From Paraphoma chrysanthemicola (taxonomy: Eukaryota; Ascomycota; Dothideomycetes; Pleosporales; Phaeosphaeriaceae): 64,000 nucleotides of DNA. The stretch lies in NCBI GenBank assembly GCA_020744225.1, contig JAGMWG010000012.1, positions 310,001-374,000 of the forward strand. The letters are read 5' to 3'. The notes below the pieces were generated by a model. That model was not told the DNA's origin and did no database searches. It worked only from the letters and a program-made list of their open reading frames with translations. This document shows, piece after piece, positions 1-10,946 of this stretch (the first letter of the stretch is position 1; every line of letters starts with the position of its first letter). The translations under genes and the position numbers were made by a program.

Positions 1-1
1 G

Positions 2-1168
2 TTCTTTGGGATGCGATTACTAGTCGGATTTGGCAGTATCTTCAACACGATTGCGTCGGCGGCGTTGGTGTTGGAGCTTGCGCATCCGAAGCAACGAAGT
101 ATCGCCGGTGCGTTGTTCAATACGTTTTACTTCGTGGGTTCCATGGCTGCGGCGTGGGTATCGTACGGGACGTTGAAAGTCGCTAGTTCGTGGTCGTGGC
201 GAGGACCTGTGGCTATAAGCTTGGTATGGACACTGAGTCAATTTGTCCTGCTTTCCATGTGTCCTGAGTCGCCGCGGTGGCTAGTTGCGCACGGGAGACT
301 CGAAGACGCAAGGGCGATCATGGTTGAATACTATGCAAACGGTCGCGTAGACGATACATTGGTGCGCGAAGAGTTAGCAAACATGTCAGCGGTTGTCCAG
401 ATGGAAAGACAGACTCGCGATGTCAACTGGTCGGCATTGTACCGCACGCCTGGGAATCGCAAGAGACTCGTCTTGTCAATTACAATCGGTGTAGCTACAC
501 AATGGGTCGGCAACGGGATAATTACTTACTATCTCGCCCCGGTACTCCGCAGCATCGGCATCACCAGCGTCTTCAAACAACAAGGTCTCAACGGCGGTCT
601 TCAAATCTACAATTGGGTGTTAGCTTTCGGCGCCGCACTACTCACAGAGCGACTCGGGCGACGCCGCCTGTTCTTGATCTCCACGGGGACTATGCTCGTC
701 TTCATGATCATGGTAACGATCTGCTCGGCCTTCTACTCGACGACAAAATCCCCAGCGACAGGGTACGCAGTCATTGTGTTCTTGTTTCTATTCTTTGGCG
801 GGTACGTCATTGGACTAACACCGATTCCAATTCTCTACGTCAATGAGATCTGGCCTGATCATCTGCGTGTCAAAGGCACGAGCGTGTTCTGGGTGGTTCA
901 AGCCGTGGCGACATGTTTCAACCAGTATGTAAATCCGATTGCATTGAGGAGTATCATGTGGAGGTATTATCTCGTGTATGTTGGAGTGCTGGTGGGTGTG
1001 ACTGTGTTTGTGTTCTACTATGTTCCAGAAACCAAAGGGCTTTCGCTTGAGGAAGTGAGTCGGATCTTCGATCGGGATGGCGAGGACGACGTTGAGCTAC
1101 GTGAGTTTCGCTCTCGCAGGAATGTGGTGGAGGGTGATACTGTACGAGAAGCCGATAGTTTGAATTAA
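2..1168 (+). CDS. MFS sugar transporter, 5'-truncated by the window edge
   Basis: Major facilitator superfamily permease of the sugar porter type, a plasma-membrane symporter or facilitator for a hexose or disaccharide; the substrate cannot be told. The reading frame is open to the first base (FFG precedes the first Met), and the sequence begins at an RLLVGFG segment that normally follows several transmembrane helices, so the N-terminal third lies outside the window. Seen: PESPRWL after the first half, a long central loop, RLGRRRLF between helices in the second half, and the C-terminal PETKGLSLEE signature before an acidic cytosolic tail. At least seven hydrophobic helices are present. No intron is needed in the visible part. 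The nearest relatives are probably fungal lactose/hexose permease-like proteins, from the family motifs only. Confidence 0.9.
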   Translation, partial: FFGMRLLVGFGSIFNTIASAALVLELAHPKQRSIAGALFNTFYFVGSMAAAWVSYGTLKVASSWSWRGPVAISLVWTLSQFVLLSMCPESPRWLVAHGRLEDARAIMVEYYANGRVDDTLVREELANMSAVVQMERQTRDVNWSALYRTPGNRKRLVLSITIGVATQWVGNGIITYYLAPVLRSIGITSVFKQQGLNGGLQIYNWVLAFGAALLTERLGRRRLFLISTGTMLVFMIMVTICSAFYSTTKSPATGYAVIVFLFLFFGGYVIGLTPIPILYVNEIWPDHLRVKGTSVFWVVQAVATCFNQYVNPIALRSIMWRYYLVYVGVLVGVTVFVFYYVPETKGLSLEEVSRIFDRDGEDDVELREFRSRRNVVEGDTVREADSLN

Positions 1169-1389
1169 TAAAGGGAAATATCTTGATACAATGGTGGGCG
1201 AGATATGCATCGAACGGGTATTATATGTGGGAAGAATGTAGAGAGTAGAGTATATATACTGATCCCAAGTTCCCCAACACCAACAGTTATGCGCCTAGTA
1301 AATAGAATCTGGGGTATTGATAAGGACAACAGAGAAACGAGACATGTAGCCGTGAGGCTGGGAATCTATGGTAGGAGAGAAATGTACAA

Positions 1390-3910
1390 TCAATCAGAGC
1401 AGTCTTCATTCTCTCCGTCGCGCTGGACCTCCAGTCCACGCAATTTCTGCGACAAGAGACCAGCGCTTGGCGGTGATGTTGGGCTACCCAGTGGGCTGAA
1501 CGCGTTACCGCCGTACCCGACATCGCCTTGCTTGAGTTTTTCAAACGTGCTCTGCGCACTGGCTGGACTGCCCCAGTTCTGTCTCGGTGATGAAATCGGT
1601 GTCTGGAAAGGATTCTTGCTATCGATATCCATGCGATCACGAGAGACTGGTCGTGATTCGATCGCAGCAAGACGAGTAAGACTGAATGGAATAGGCTGCA
1701 GTTCGGGTACTGGTGAGCTGAACCCGGGCGATGGAGATGAGCTGAGCGGACCACCAGTGAATTCTACTGCTGGTGGAGGAAGCGGTGGACGCGCGCTGAG
1801 CCCGTCTATTTGATCGTATGCTTGCTGCGACCTAGACAAGGGCCAACCTGCACTGCGACGGCGGAAGGCTTTTTCAGCGGTGAGCTGCGCCGCAGCTGAA
1901 GAGCTGTACTGGGAAGTTGGAAGGTCGCGCATCGGCTTATATGCACTGTACCTCGGCTCGGGCATCTGAATTTCGTTTCTCAGCTTCTCTTTGCCATCTG
2001 GAACACGGTTGGCGAAGACAACTCGAATGCTCTTGTACAGGTAGTGACGACCCTTCGATGGACAGCAAATATGCAGGTGGATAAGATATCGCAGTATCGG
2101 CCGATCGTTCGGGTCGTCGGAATTGCTCAGAGCGGCTTCCGGCCTATCAGTACCAAGGTTTTTGCGCAAAAGTGTAGGCATATCAATTATGGGACCAGCG
2201 GAGTAACTGCGTTGCCTAATGAATGTCTTTTGCCCAGCCTCCATGTCCGATACATCGTAGGGGACGAGAAAGAGCTTCACGGCGGTGTTGTTTGGATTCT
2301 TTAGTACGATTTGGAGTTGGCCCTGGGAGGGAATTCGATAACTGCCACCAGGGGGCGCCTTTGGAGACGTGGACCTTCGTTTCCTTTTTTCTTTCTTTCT
2401 CAAATCGTCTTTCGAGCCTACATTATCGTTTTCGTGCACTTGCGATATCCGGAAGTCGAGGTCATCTTGATCTGCTGGCGGTACAGCGTGTCGTCGCTTG
2501 CGCTTGCCACTTTCGTTTCCGTCGTCCGGTGTCGGTAACGAGTTCTCTAGGTCAATGAGGCCAACGTAAGGGCTTGGCTCGTTGTCTGATATTCTGCCGT
2601 TGCCAGTATTGTAGCTATAGAAAACCGCGGGAAAGGGTACTGCCACATGAGGTGGGCATTTCAGGCTCGACTTGCACTGCCCTCTGCCTAGGACCCCGAT
2701 CTTTGCAACGAAATCTAGAGGTCGAGACGGCGTCGTGGACATGCGCCCACGAAGTATTGACTCTTCGTATGAGCCAACCATGGGCGCATGCTGCAGGGGC
2801 GAAGCTTCTGAGGAGAAGGAAGGGCGTCTTGACCCAAGGAATGGTGTCTGTGGCGATGAATGGGAGTGTGGCTGGTTGAAAGTCATCGAACGTCTAGGCT
2901 GATGCGCTTGATATGGTATGGCGCCTCCATGACGAAGATGCCGTGCAGCTGGGGTACCAGAAGTGGATCGGGCCATAGGTGTGGTTCGATAGGTCTGAAA
3001 TGATGCCGGGGAAAACGTGTGACGTCGATTGCCTCTGTCTGGGCTCTTCGAGCCTTGTCTTGACCCAGGCCGGGAGGAAAAGTCAAGATCCGTGTTGTTT
3101 GCCTGCTGGACCAAGGGGCTTGTCGGAGGCAGAAATGCAAACGAGCTGGATGATGACTGCGAGATCGCCCTCGCACGAGACACTGCACGACTTTCTAGAC
3201 CAAAAGTCCCGTCGAACGAGTAAGATGCCTCATTCCGTGCAGACGGTAGAGCAGCTGCCGGGAATGAGCGGTTCCATGGCGCCACGGGAGAGGTCGCAAG
3301 GAAGGGAGCGGTGCCTGTGCTACTGCCTGCAGATGTCCTACTATTCTTATTTTCTCTGAAGTCTCCGGAGTGTAGCGCAGACCGTGGTCGCTCGATCTCC
3401 AGGCCAGCTGCTGCTGGATCTCGAAGATAATCTGGCGTGGACGTGCGCGATGGTTTAAGATCAGTGGTCAAAGACGCGGGAGTCTTGGGGCGATCGCGGG
3501 ATGCTGGGCGAGCCTCAGGGCTGTTTTGCAGACGACTTTCATGCTACGGGTACATGTCAGCGTTTACTTTACGTATGCAAGGGCAAATTCCTCTTCATAA
3601 AATCTGGCGGTACTACATGACTCACATCGTGACGTTGCGACCAGACCGGGCTTTTCGTCCTCTTAAGTCGCTCAATCAATTCTACACGATCACATGTTGA
3701 GGGTTTTCGTCCGCCGCAAGGCAACTCTAACTCCATGCTGGTCTGGACTTCGGGACCCGTACTGTCCCCAGAGTGCAGAGTGTCCAGCATTGACATGTCA
3801 AACGCGGACCCTGACGTTCCTGCTCTTCGCTGATGGCCGAATGGCATTTGAAGTGGTGACGGCCGCCGCGGCGGACTTTCGTGTGGATCATGGAAAATGG
3901 GCATGTTCAA
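1390..3910 (-). CDS. Atos-like conserved-domain protein (FAM214/Atos homologue), two exons
   Basis: 812-residue protein. Exon 1 is 3910..3626 and exon 2 is 3543..1390; the 82-nt intron 3625..3544 has GTGAGT and CGTAG ends and joins in frame. The N-terminal third is Ser/Pro/Arg-rich and probably disordered. A central block with VLGRGQCKSSLKCPPH, VPFPAVFYSYN and PYVGLIDLEN matches the Atos-like domain. A second block, with QGQLQIVLKNPNNTAVKLF, DMEAGQKTFIRQRSY and HLHICCPSKGRHYLYKSIR, matches the C-terminal domain once named for chromosome segregation during meiosis. Animal Atos proteins are transcriptional regulators; the fungal role is not settled. The tail is again low complexity. I chose the start at 3910 because it opens a compact MNMPIFHDP-type N-terminus and the frame closes; a different first exon is possible. 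Confidence 0.8.
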
Positions 3911-4558
3911 AAAGACGACTTGCTACGTGAAACATTTAAACAAAGTGCTCAAGTGGTGTAAAGCGTGGTGGCAAGCTGATGGAGCGTGACCGACGTGGAG
4001 CACTGAGATGGTAGCTCGGGACGGGCGGGGACAGGCTGAGCGGTTGGAGCACCTGCTGGCCCGGGGAGTGGCATGAGGTAAACTTTCCACTTTAAACGGA
4101 GGTGCGTTGGCTCCAGCGGCGTGTTCATTGCGCGGCCATCCTTCCCAGTTCTGAAGACGAAACGTCGTGCAACTTCCGGCTGAAGGGTGCGGAGAGGATG
4201 GCGGCAGGGTAGACAGCGATGACGCGCTGTGACTCTTGACAAAGGCGTGCTGCGAGGCTCGTAATCGCTGCTGATAAGTACCGCACCGTTCCAGACCGGG
4301 ATCGGCCGCCTTTGGGGCGCTGGAGAGAGGTCACACGACGAGAAATGCGTCCTTGGTGCAGCATGTAGACTACCCGCGGGAAAGCGAAAGGCTTGTGCAG
4401 CGCGCGCAGGTGCGAAACTGAAGCATGAGTCTCCGCCGCGGTGTTCCAATTGCCCTGACTGGCTCCGAGGTCCCCACTTCCAAAAAGCTTGGCGAATATT
4501 TCCCACGCCCTTGTCATGCATGTTACAGCATCTTGCGATTCGCGACGCCAGCATCACC
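3911..4558. other. Intergenic region between divergent genes
   Basis: This 648-bp stretch separates the start of the Atos-like gene (-) from the start of FYV7 (+), so it must hold both promoters. Long open frames on the minus strand here (for example 4656..3949) overlap the first FYV7 exon, have no recognisable domain, and look like GC-rich antisense frames. I see no RNA gene or repeat. Confidence 0.6.
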
Positions 4559-5214
4559 ATGGCTTCAAAACGGCCACACGACGATGACACGCGAAAGTCG
4601 GCCAAGAAGCAGAGGAAGGGCTTCTCCGTCGGACCAGCCAATCTCCCAGATGGCACTCACAAGCGAAAAGGTTAGTTTGCCGCGTCTTCAGCGCATTTTG
4701 GTCTGCTAACGCGGACGTAGTCCAAAAAATCAAAAAGGACCTCATTCACAAGGCAAAGCTCAAGCAGCAGTATGCGAAGCTTAAAGCACGGGCAAAGGAC
4801 GGAGACACTCCCCACAAGTCAGTCTACGACCGCGAAGATGCCGACAGCGATAGTGCACCGGCCGAGCCCGTCGCTAAGCCTACTCTGGAGCCGCATCCAG
4901 ACCGCGTGAAGATGCTAGAAGAGAAGTCTCCAGAGCCTCAGCCCGACAACTCATCGGAGCGGAGGCAGCGGCGACCGCGCCCGCAGCCCTTCAAGAAGGA
5001 AAGCGAGACTGCAAGGAAGAACAAGGAAGAGGCCGAAGCCCGTCAGAAAGCGCGAGAAGAAGCCGAAAAAGAGCGAGCGGTACGGCTTGCTGAGCGAGAG
5101 CGCTTCCGGAAGACAATGGCGAAGGCTCGGGGTGGACCGAACGGGCAACGCAAACTTGGGCGCGAGAGTACTGTGCTCCTGGCAAAAGCCCAGCGGATTA
5201 TGGGAAAGACTTGA
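4559..5214 (+). CDS. FYV7: rRNA-processing protein FYV7
   Basis: Small basic nucleolar protein of the Fyv7 family, needed for 18S rRNA maturation in the small-subunit processome in yeast. Exons are 4559..4670 and 4721..5214, with a 50-nt intron (GTTAGT donor, GCTAAC branch point, CGTAG acceptor); the joined frame gives 201 residues. Seen: KKQRKGFSVGPANLPDGTH near the N-terminus, a Lys-rich core (KIKKDLIHKAKLKQQYAKLK), an acidic/Pro linker, a highly charged coiled-coil-like stretch of Lys/Glu/Arg (about residues 135-175) and a GPNGQRKLGRES tail. The length is slightly above yeast Fyv7, as usual in filamentous fungi. The only ATG in frame upstream of the intron fixes the start. It is divergent from the Atos-like gene. 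Confidence 0.88.
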
Positions 5215-7503
5215 GGACCATCTGTTAGTGGCAATCCGACCGTGGCGGACCGGTCACCACATACGACCCCCCGAAATATTTACCGCCCATTGCCTACGCC
5301 GGGCATTTCACCTTGGAAACGGGGAACATTACAAAGCAGTGTCTGGCTTGTCGAGCTCGTACATGTCACTTCCGATCGTCAGATTCTGTCGGTCAAGCGA
5401 GCGACAACCGCGAGTGTGCATGCTACTCGAGGTGCCACAGATCATCTTTTTCGCGAACCGGTCAAGCTGTTCTGGCAGCCTACGCGTCCCGATTCAAGCC
5501 TAATCGGACGAATACTATGGTCTGCCATCATCCTGCACGGTGAGCTCGGAGACAGAACTCGACATCTCGACACATAGTGCCTCATCTTCATTGTGGTGCG
5601 CTTGTTTGCACATGTGGTCTGACGCAGTTCAACGTTGCACATGGAGCCTATGGCTCAGCCCTAAGAGAAGAGCGGTGGGACTTGAACGCAGCTGTCTCGG
5701 GGTAGATCCGAACTCACATAGACGGCTCACCAATGAGAGTGTTTCCTTCGCTACTAGATCTAACCCCGTCTACTAACTTGCACTCTTTCTCACATGAAAC
5801 TTCTTCTAGTATTATCATGCGAACCCCACGTTCATGTGTGTGTCATCAGCTCGGTAGCTTCCGTCCTGCGGTAGCACCACAATCCCACGCGCCCTCAAGT
5901 AGGTTCTGATGACAGCATCAACCATGCGAAAGTCTTGTGGATGGATACTGAAGGCATGTCTTGCGCTTCTGAACTCTGTAGAACTTCGTTGTGCGGTAAC
6001 GGATAGTAGACAGAAGAATTGCATTTTTCCTATTGACTGATGTGTTCAACGTGCCTATCAACTGGCGTTGCTTGTCTTCAAATGTCTTTATTGGGCATAG
6101 TGCCACGCTACTCGTGGGGTGCTTGCCGAATCGTCCATGAGCCTCACGTTCACCATTCTACACACCAGCTATGATGCACGCCATCTGTGAAACGCTTGCA
6201 GGTGCAAAGTCCCACATGTGACGCGACTTCGTCCAAACCAGTCTTTGCTGCAGACGCATGCTACCTATAAGCCTTTCACCGACAAGATCAGCTAACCCAT
6301 CCCATGTGTTCCTGGTAGCGAGCGCTCATCGTACGTCACTGGGCAACTCCGGGCGCACAGGTCGGCAAACCCGTAGCCAACAAACAATCCTCGAAGCCGA
6401 CCGCAGCCGTCGGTCTGAAAGCGATGCTCCGTGGACGGTTCATCTCCGCGCTAGACTTGCATCCGAGATGCGAAGATCGTGAGTGTGGCTCCGCTTAGGC
6501 GTCCACATGCAAGACTATTGCAATCGCCCGAAACGGACTTCTGCGCTGCTCAGCCACGCCTCACGTGAAGGAGTGCTTCCTTTAAACTGCTTTTCGTTCA
6601 CACAGACATTTCGTGTGTTGATGTCGCTACCAGGGTTATGAGACGCGATAGCCGCCTTTCTGATTGGTCGAAGCAGCAGCTACCACCCCTGACAGAACGG
6701 CTGCTGTTGTAATACTCTCGGCCATGGAAGCAACCAAATTCGCGGTGGGTCAGTTTGTTCACCATACACTGTCGACCATAGCAGCATAATCGTCTTCGCC
6801 ACGGCCAGCATTCCTGACTGTATACAAAGACGATTGTGGAGCGATAAGCTTATTGCCGCATATAGCACTCTGTCGCTTGATTCGGTCATCAACCGACGTC
6901 TAGCGGTGAATGGTCCATGCAGCCCTACCAAAGCACATAAGGTCGACCCTAGCAGTGCACAGGGGGCTGTACCGCTGCTCATCAACGGCCCGTTCGTCGT
7001 TGCGCTAATCCCATGCGTCGAGTCAAGTCTGCGAAGCCTCGATGCAATGCAAGGTGCATGTCAGTTGTCGGAATTCCTTGGCTAGGTCATGTACGTGAGC
7101 ATACCTGCAAGCTTGCCGGGCAGCTACTGTACCCTACCGAAGTTCCTTGGCAAGCCCACCCGTGGAACCATGTGCTGCCTAGGGCCCTTCCTAGTCTTAC
7201 TTCATCTAAGCCTCAGACACGGTCTCTTGCTGCATGCTGGGTAACGTCTCAGGATCGAACACACACTTTCTAACTCATACTTGATCCAACAGCAGCCTCG
7301 TCTAAAACGTCGTGTTAGGCACAACTCGAGACAGCCTACTTAGCCTGTAACCTCCACCAGTGGCGCCGTTCTTGTCTCGGATATTCCGATTTTCCTCCGC
7401 CATTTGGAGTTGCCTCCCTCACGGTCACAGCAGCCAGTAGACCGCAACCCATATCACCCTGACCTCAACAAGGACTGGTGGCGTATCGATAGTCAAGCAG
7501 AAA
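5215..7503. other. Long intergenic region, no supported gene
   Basis: About 2.3 kb between FYV7 and the Myb gene. The open frames are short, overlap in several phases and show no domain (for example frames around 5242..5577). A T-arm-like motif on the minus strand near 5688 does not fold into a tRNA. Promoter elements of the Myb gene must lie in the distal part, but I cannot define them. No tandem repeat was noticed. Confidence 0.5.
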
Positions 7504-9043
7504 ATGCAATCTTCTAGCAGACAGCCACGGAAATGGACGCTGGCCGAGGATCAACAACTAAGAGAAGAAGTCGAGGCTCAGTGTAAGCTGGATTCCCATC
7601 CAAGGCTAGACCTAACCGCGGCATTCCAGCGCATATAGGAATCTGCCTTACCCACTTCCTCCATTGTGTATACTCGACTGACTTGCATTGACACAGTGAC
7701 TGGAGGTGGCGATGTTAAAGACTGGTACGACCAACCCTAGCCGGCGATCTGCTACAATACGGCGCTTGCAGAATTGACCCTGACTTTTGCCTATAGGTGC
7801 AGAATTGCTGCCAAACTTCCCGGGAGAACGAACAAAGATTGCCGCAAGAGATGGCATAATTCTGTCGCTGGTGGACTTAAGAAAGGGCAGTGGTCAAAGA
7901 GTGAAGACTTACTACTCGCCAGAGGCGTTCAACAACATGGTCAAAGGTGCGTGCATTACTTCGAGGCACAACGCCATTGCTAATCTAGATGAGTAGATGG
8001 ACACTTGTGGCAAATTGCGTCGAGTCGCGGAGCGCGGATCGTAAGTAACATTGCCTAGCTTTGCATGCTGGACTTTTGACTCACTCGAGCATAGAATGTG
8101 CAAAGCGATGGCAGCAGTCCCTGGATCCCGAGTTGGACCGTAGCGAATGGCGTGAAGACGAGGTCAGTAATGGTCGCGACTGGGAGAGTGAATACGTTCT
8201 TCACGTTGCTAACTTCTCGGATCAGGATCAAATTCTCATCGAGGCCACGTCGCACCTTGGTAGGCACTGGAAGGACATTCAACGCGAGCATTTTCCCGGG
8301 AGATCGAAGAACTGCATCAAGAACAGGTAAGTCACTATCATAGTGCGTATAGTTTGTGCTAATCTAGAATAAGATATACTGTGCTCGTACGCCGGTATCA
8401 AAACCAAGGTATCACTCTTCCGAGTCGCGCAAGCTCGCCTTCAGAACCCAGCCCACCAACAGATTTTGATTCCTATACCCACGATGACGATTACACTCCC
8501 TACTCATCAGGTTCCTACGATACCTTGATGCCACCACTCCCACATCATGCTTCGGCAGGACGTCACCGCTCCTGGTCGGGCTTTGATAGCGACGCTCTAT
8601 CAACATGGTCAACCCCCCAGGCATATGCCCTACCGATCACTGTTACATCTTCAGACTTGACACACGCGACCAGCGCCATACCCGACTATGCATTTGCTCA
8701 GCCACGCACTTTAAGTTCAAACGCCACCAGCGCAGCACCTCACTGGGACTGGAACGCAGCATCGATGAGCCCGTCCGCACCAATGCAAGCCCGATCACCG
8801 ACCTCCTACAGTAACCCTGCGCCGCCACATTACGACGACTATGGAATGCCGCAGCCAGTCATGTCATCTAGCCGTTCGTACTCGAGTAGCCCGGGCCGAG
8901 CAAGCTACTCTGGTATGCCGAACGCAGCACCCACTAGCATGCCCCGGACACGAGCTTGGTCACAACAGCATCAATACGATTCGCTGAGCCCGACGACATA
9001 CCCGGATCCTAGGCTGCAGCATGATCCTATGTACCGCTTCTGA
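7504..9043 (+). CDS. Myb-type DNA-binding protein, seven exons
   Basis: Nuclear transcription factor with Myb/SANT repeats, 381 residues after splicing. Exons: 7504..7582, 7697..7724, 7797..7946, 7997..8040, 8095..8162, 8226..8326, 8368..9043. All donors are GTAAG/GTACG/GTGCG/GTCAG types and all phases close. Repeat 1 holds RKWTLAEDQQL and CRIAAKLPGRTNKDCRKRWH; repeat 2 holds GQWSKSEDLLLARGVQQHGQRW and CAKRWQQSLDP; repeat 3 holds SEWREDEDQILIEATSHLG and FPGRSKNCIKNR, so it is a three-repeat (R1R2R3-like) protein within about 170 residues. The remaining 210 residues are Ser/Pro/Tyr-rich and likely disordered, an activation-type tail. Exon 2 is only 28 nt. No direct target can be inferred. Gene finders may fuse or miss the small exons. 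Confidence 0.85.
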
Positions 9044-10060
9044 GGCTGTGCATGTATGATATAGTGTCCAGGCTATATATGCTTGGCATGGTGGAAGCAT
9101 TTTGGAAGCGAGGACGGAAAACGGCACACGAGATCGGCACCACAACGCAATAATACCACTTTTTCAACAATATACTTGATTTACAAGCATGCCATCCGAT
9201 TCATGAAAAGCAGCCTTATTTTAAGGCGACCAATGTTAATTCATCCAAGCGCAATACTAGTCCGGGTATGGTGCGCTCGCGAAGGTACACAGCCACAAGG
9301 ACCCGAGTAAACTTGACTAAACCCAACCCTTGAACAACCAGCAACAACGCAGCAAGAATCAAACGTCGCCGAACAGCATCTCGACTGCATGCTCCCGTGA
9401 ACATCACCGCGCACGCATGCACGTGTCATTGCCTGCCTGCATAATGTGGCCGCGAGTGAGCCTGACCCGCTAGTCCACGGCGTGTGTGCCTTGCCCGCTC
9501 CCGCTACCGTTGCAGCGGCGATGCCAGGCACGAGGGTACTGACGCCACCATGGGGAGCAGATCCGGAGTAATGGGTTGATTCCACTCGGTTGCCGAATTG
9601 TTGATAAACGAGGAAGCCGCGTGGTGCGCTGGATTGGAACTGCCGTTAGGCCATTTGGTACGCACGATGACGAGTCTGAAGGTCATGTCTTGAGTTGTAG
9701 AATAGGCAGAAGCGTTTTGGATGGATTGAATGGTGCCAGCAGATTGGTCTCTGCTGGTATGGAGTGATGATACTCCACCCCAGACAAGGTCTAGCCCTAG
9801 CGGACCGATCAACTTCAAGACTGATACCCAAACAGCGCTGTGGGTGAGCTCAAAATAGTCCCGAATTGAACTCACCTGTCCGTTCGAGCACGATTTCAAA
9901 TCCAAACCATGTTCATCTCATCACTGCACCTTTGACGTACCCAACTCTCATTGAACACTGCGCAATACCATCGGGCACTCCGGGGCCCAATGACATTCCC
10001 ACATATCGCAGGATGCGCACTAGCCATCAAGCCACGCGGCTCGCGTTCCTGAAACTTCGA
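9044..10060. other. Intergenic region with unresolved coding-like frames
   Basis: Downstream of the Myb gene. On the minus strand, frames between 9905 and 9241 look partly protein-like (a segment reading SAGTIQSIQNAS, another reading PHGGVSTLVPG), but they lie in different phases and I could not join them with credible introns or find an initiating ATG. They may be the remnant of a gene or chance. Nothing else recognised. Confidence 0.35.
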
Positions 10061-10416
10061 CTATCCAGCCATGAAGTCAAACACATGCATTGCCCAGCGA
10101 CCGGAGTCGGACCTTGCACTCCGGCGGAGATACGCCGCGGGGACAACAACAGTCACAGTGCCTCGAATGAAGCCGGTGCGGAAAATCGGACCTTTGACTC
10201 CTGCGGAACTGCTGATCAGGAACCGTGCCTAAGCTCCGAAACAATAGCTCGACATGTTTGCGATACGAAGTCGTAGTGCAGTTCCTGATCCCAGCAATTA
10301 AGCTCAAGTTGTACAAGACGACAATGGCATGCCACAACGGGGAGCGCTTCCGAGGCGGAACCACGTGCTTGGAATAGATCATACGCTTGCGGCGGGTATT
10401 TATCGATATCGTTCAA
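10061..10416 (-). CDS. Possible small gene, unresolved structure
   Basis: A minus-strand frame starts at ATG 10416 (MNDIDKYPPQAYDLF) and stops at 10216; a second frame, shifted in phase, runs to a TAG at 10063..10061 and contains a hydrophobic stretch (GTVTVVVPAAYLRR). An intron ending in GCTTAG near 10231 would join the two in phase from either a GTATCG or a GTACAA donor, giving a protein of roughly 90-105 residues. The shorter intron (38 nt) is below the normal size for this genome, and neither donor is ideal. No family is recognised. It may equally be a decayed gene or chance. Confidence 0.22.
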
Positions 10417-10946
10417 GTGTGCGTTGGTGCGGATGCATGACGAGTTTGTGATGTGTTTGCGGGTGGATGTTGATGGGGGAAGAGTGCCTTGCAGTCTGCC
10501 TGGCGGGGGGAAGCGAGAGTTAAGCTTTTGTGTAGTGCGGCGCTAGGGCCCGTATTGAGGTGTTTTGTGCAAGTGGGATTTGTGACAGGGATGCTGTTGA
10601 TGCATGGTGGATGTGTGTTTGAGAGTTGGAACATGGTTGTTTGACGGATGTGATGCGTGATGTGGTACAATTTGAAAGCTAGGCTAGTGGCGCGCGGAAT
10701 GTATGTGTCTGAAGAGTGGAGCTAGGAACTTGCTGGTTTCTGCAATGCAGATGTAGACGTACAGCAGCATTCGATGAATCCTCTCAATTGCTTCGCGGAG
10801 AAATCAACGTCATTGGATGCCTGTTGGCAGCACTGGCGTCAAAATTCCAAATCCAAAAGTTTGACCGACTATTCTAGCAATTGCCTTGGTACATGAGCTG
10901 CAGCATCGTCATGCCCTTCGATATACTCTGGAAAGGTTGGACTATC
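10417..10946. other. Intergenic region
   Basis: GT-rich sequence between the doubtful small gene and the 3' end of the gene at 10947. Only low-complexity open frames are present (Thr/His/Pro-rich on the minus strand, 10670..10413), which I do not regard as coding. It should contain the 3' UTR of the minus-strand gene at 10947. Confidence 0.4.

Noticed and set aside
3949..4656. 235-codon minus-strand frame overlapping the FYV7 start
   Set aside because: It overlaps the first FYV7 exon, has no domain, and a second overlapping frame on the same strand is equally long.
5640..5735. tRNA-like T-arm motif (minus strand GTTCAAGTCCC) near 5690
   Set aside because: The T-stem has mismatches and no acceptor, D-arm or anticodon stem can be formed around it.
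9866..10276. 136-codon plus-strand frame
   Set aside because: Composition is random-like, no domain, and it competes with equally plausible minus-strand frames.
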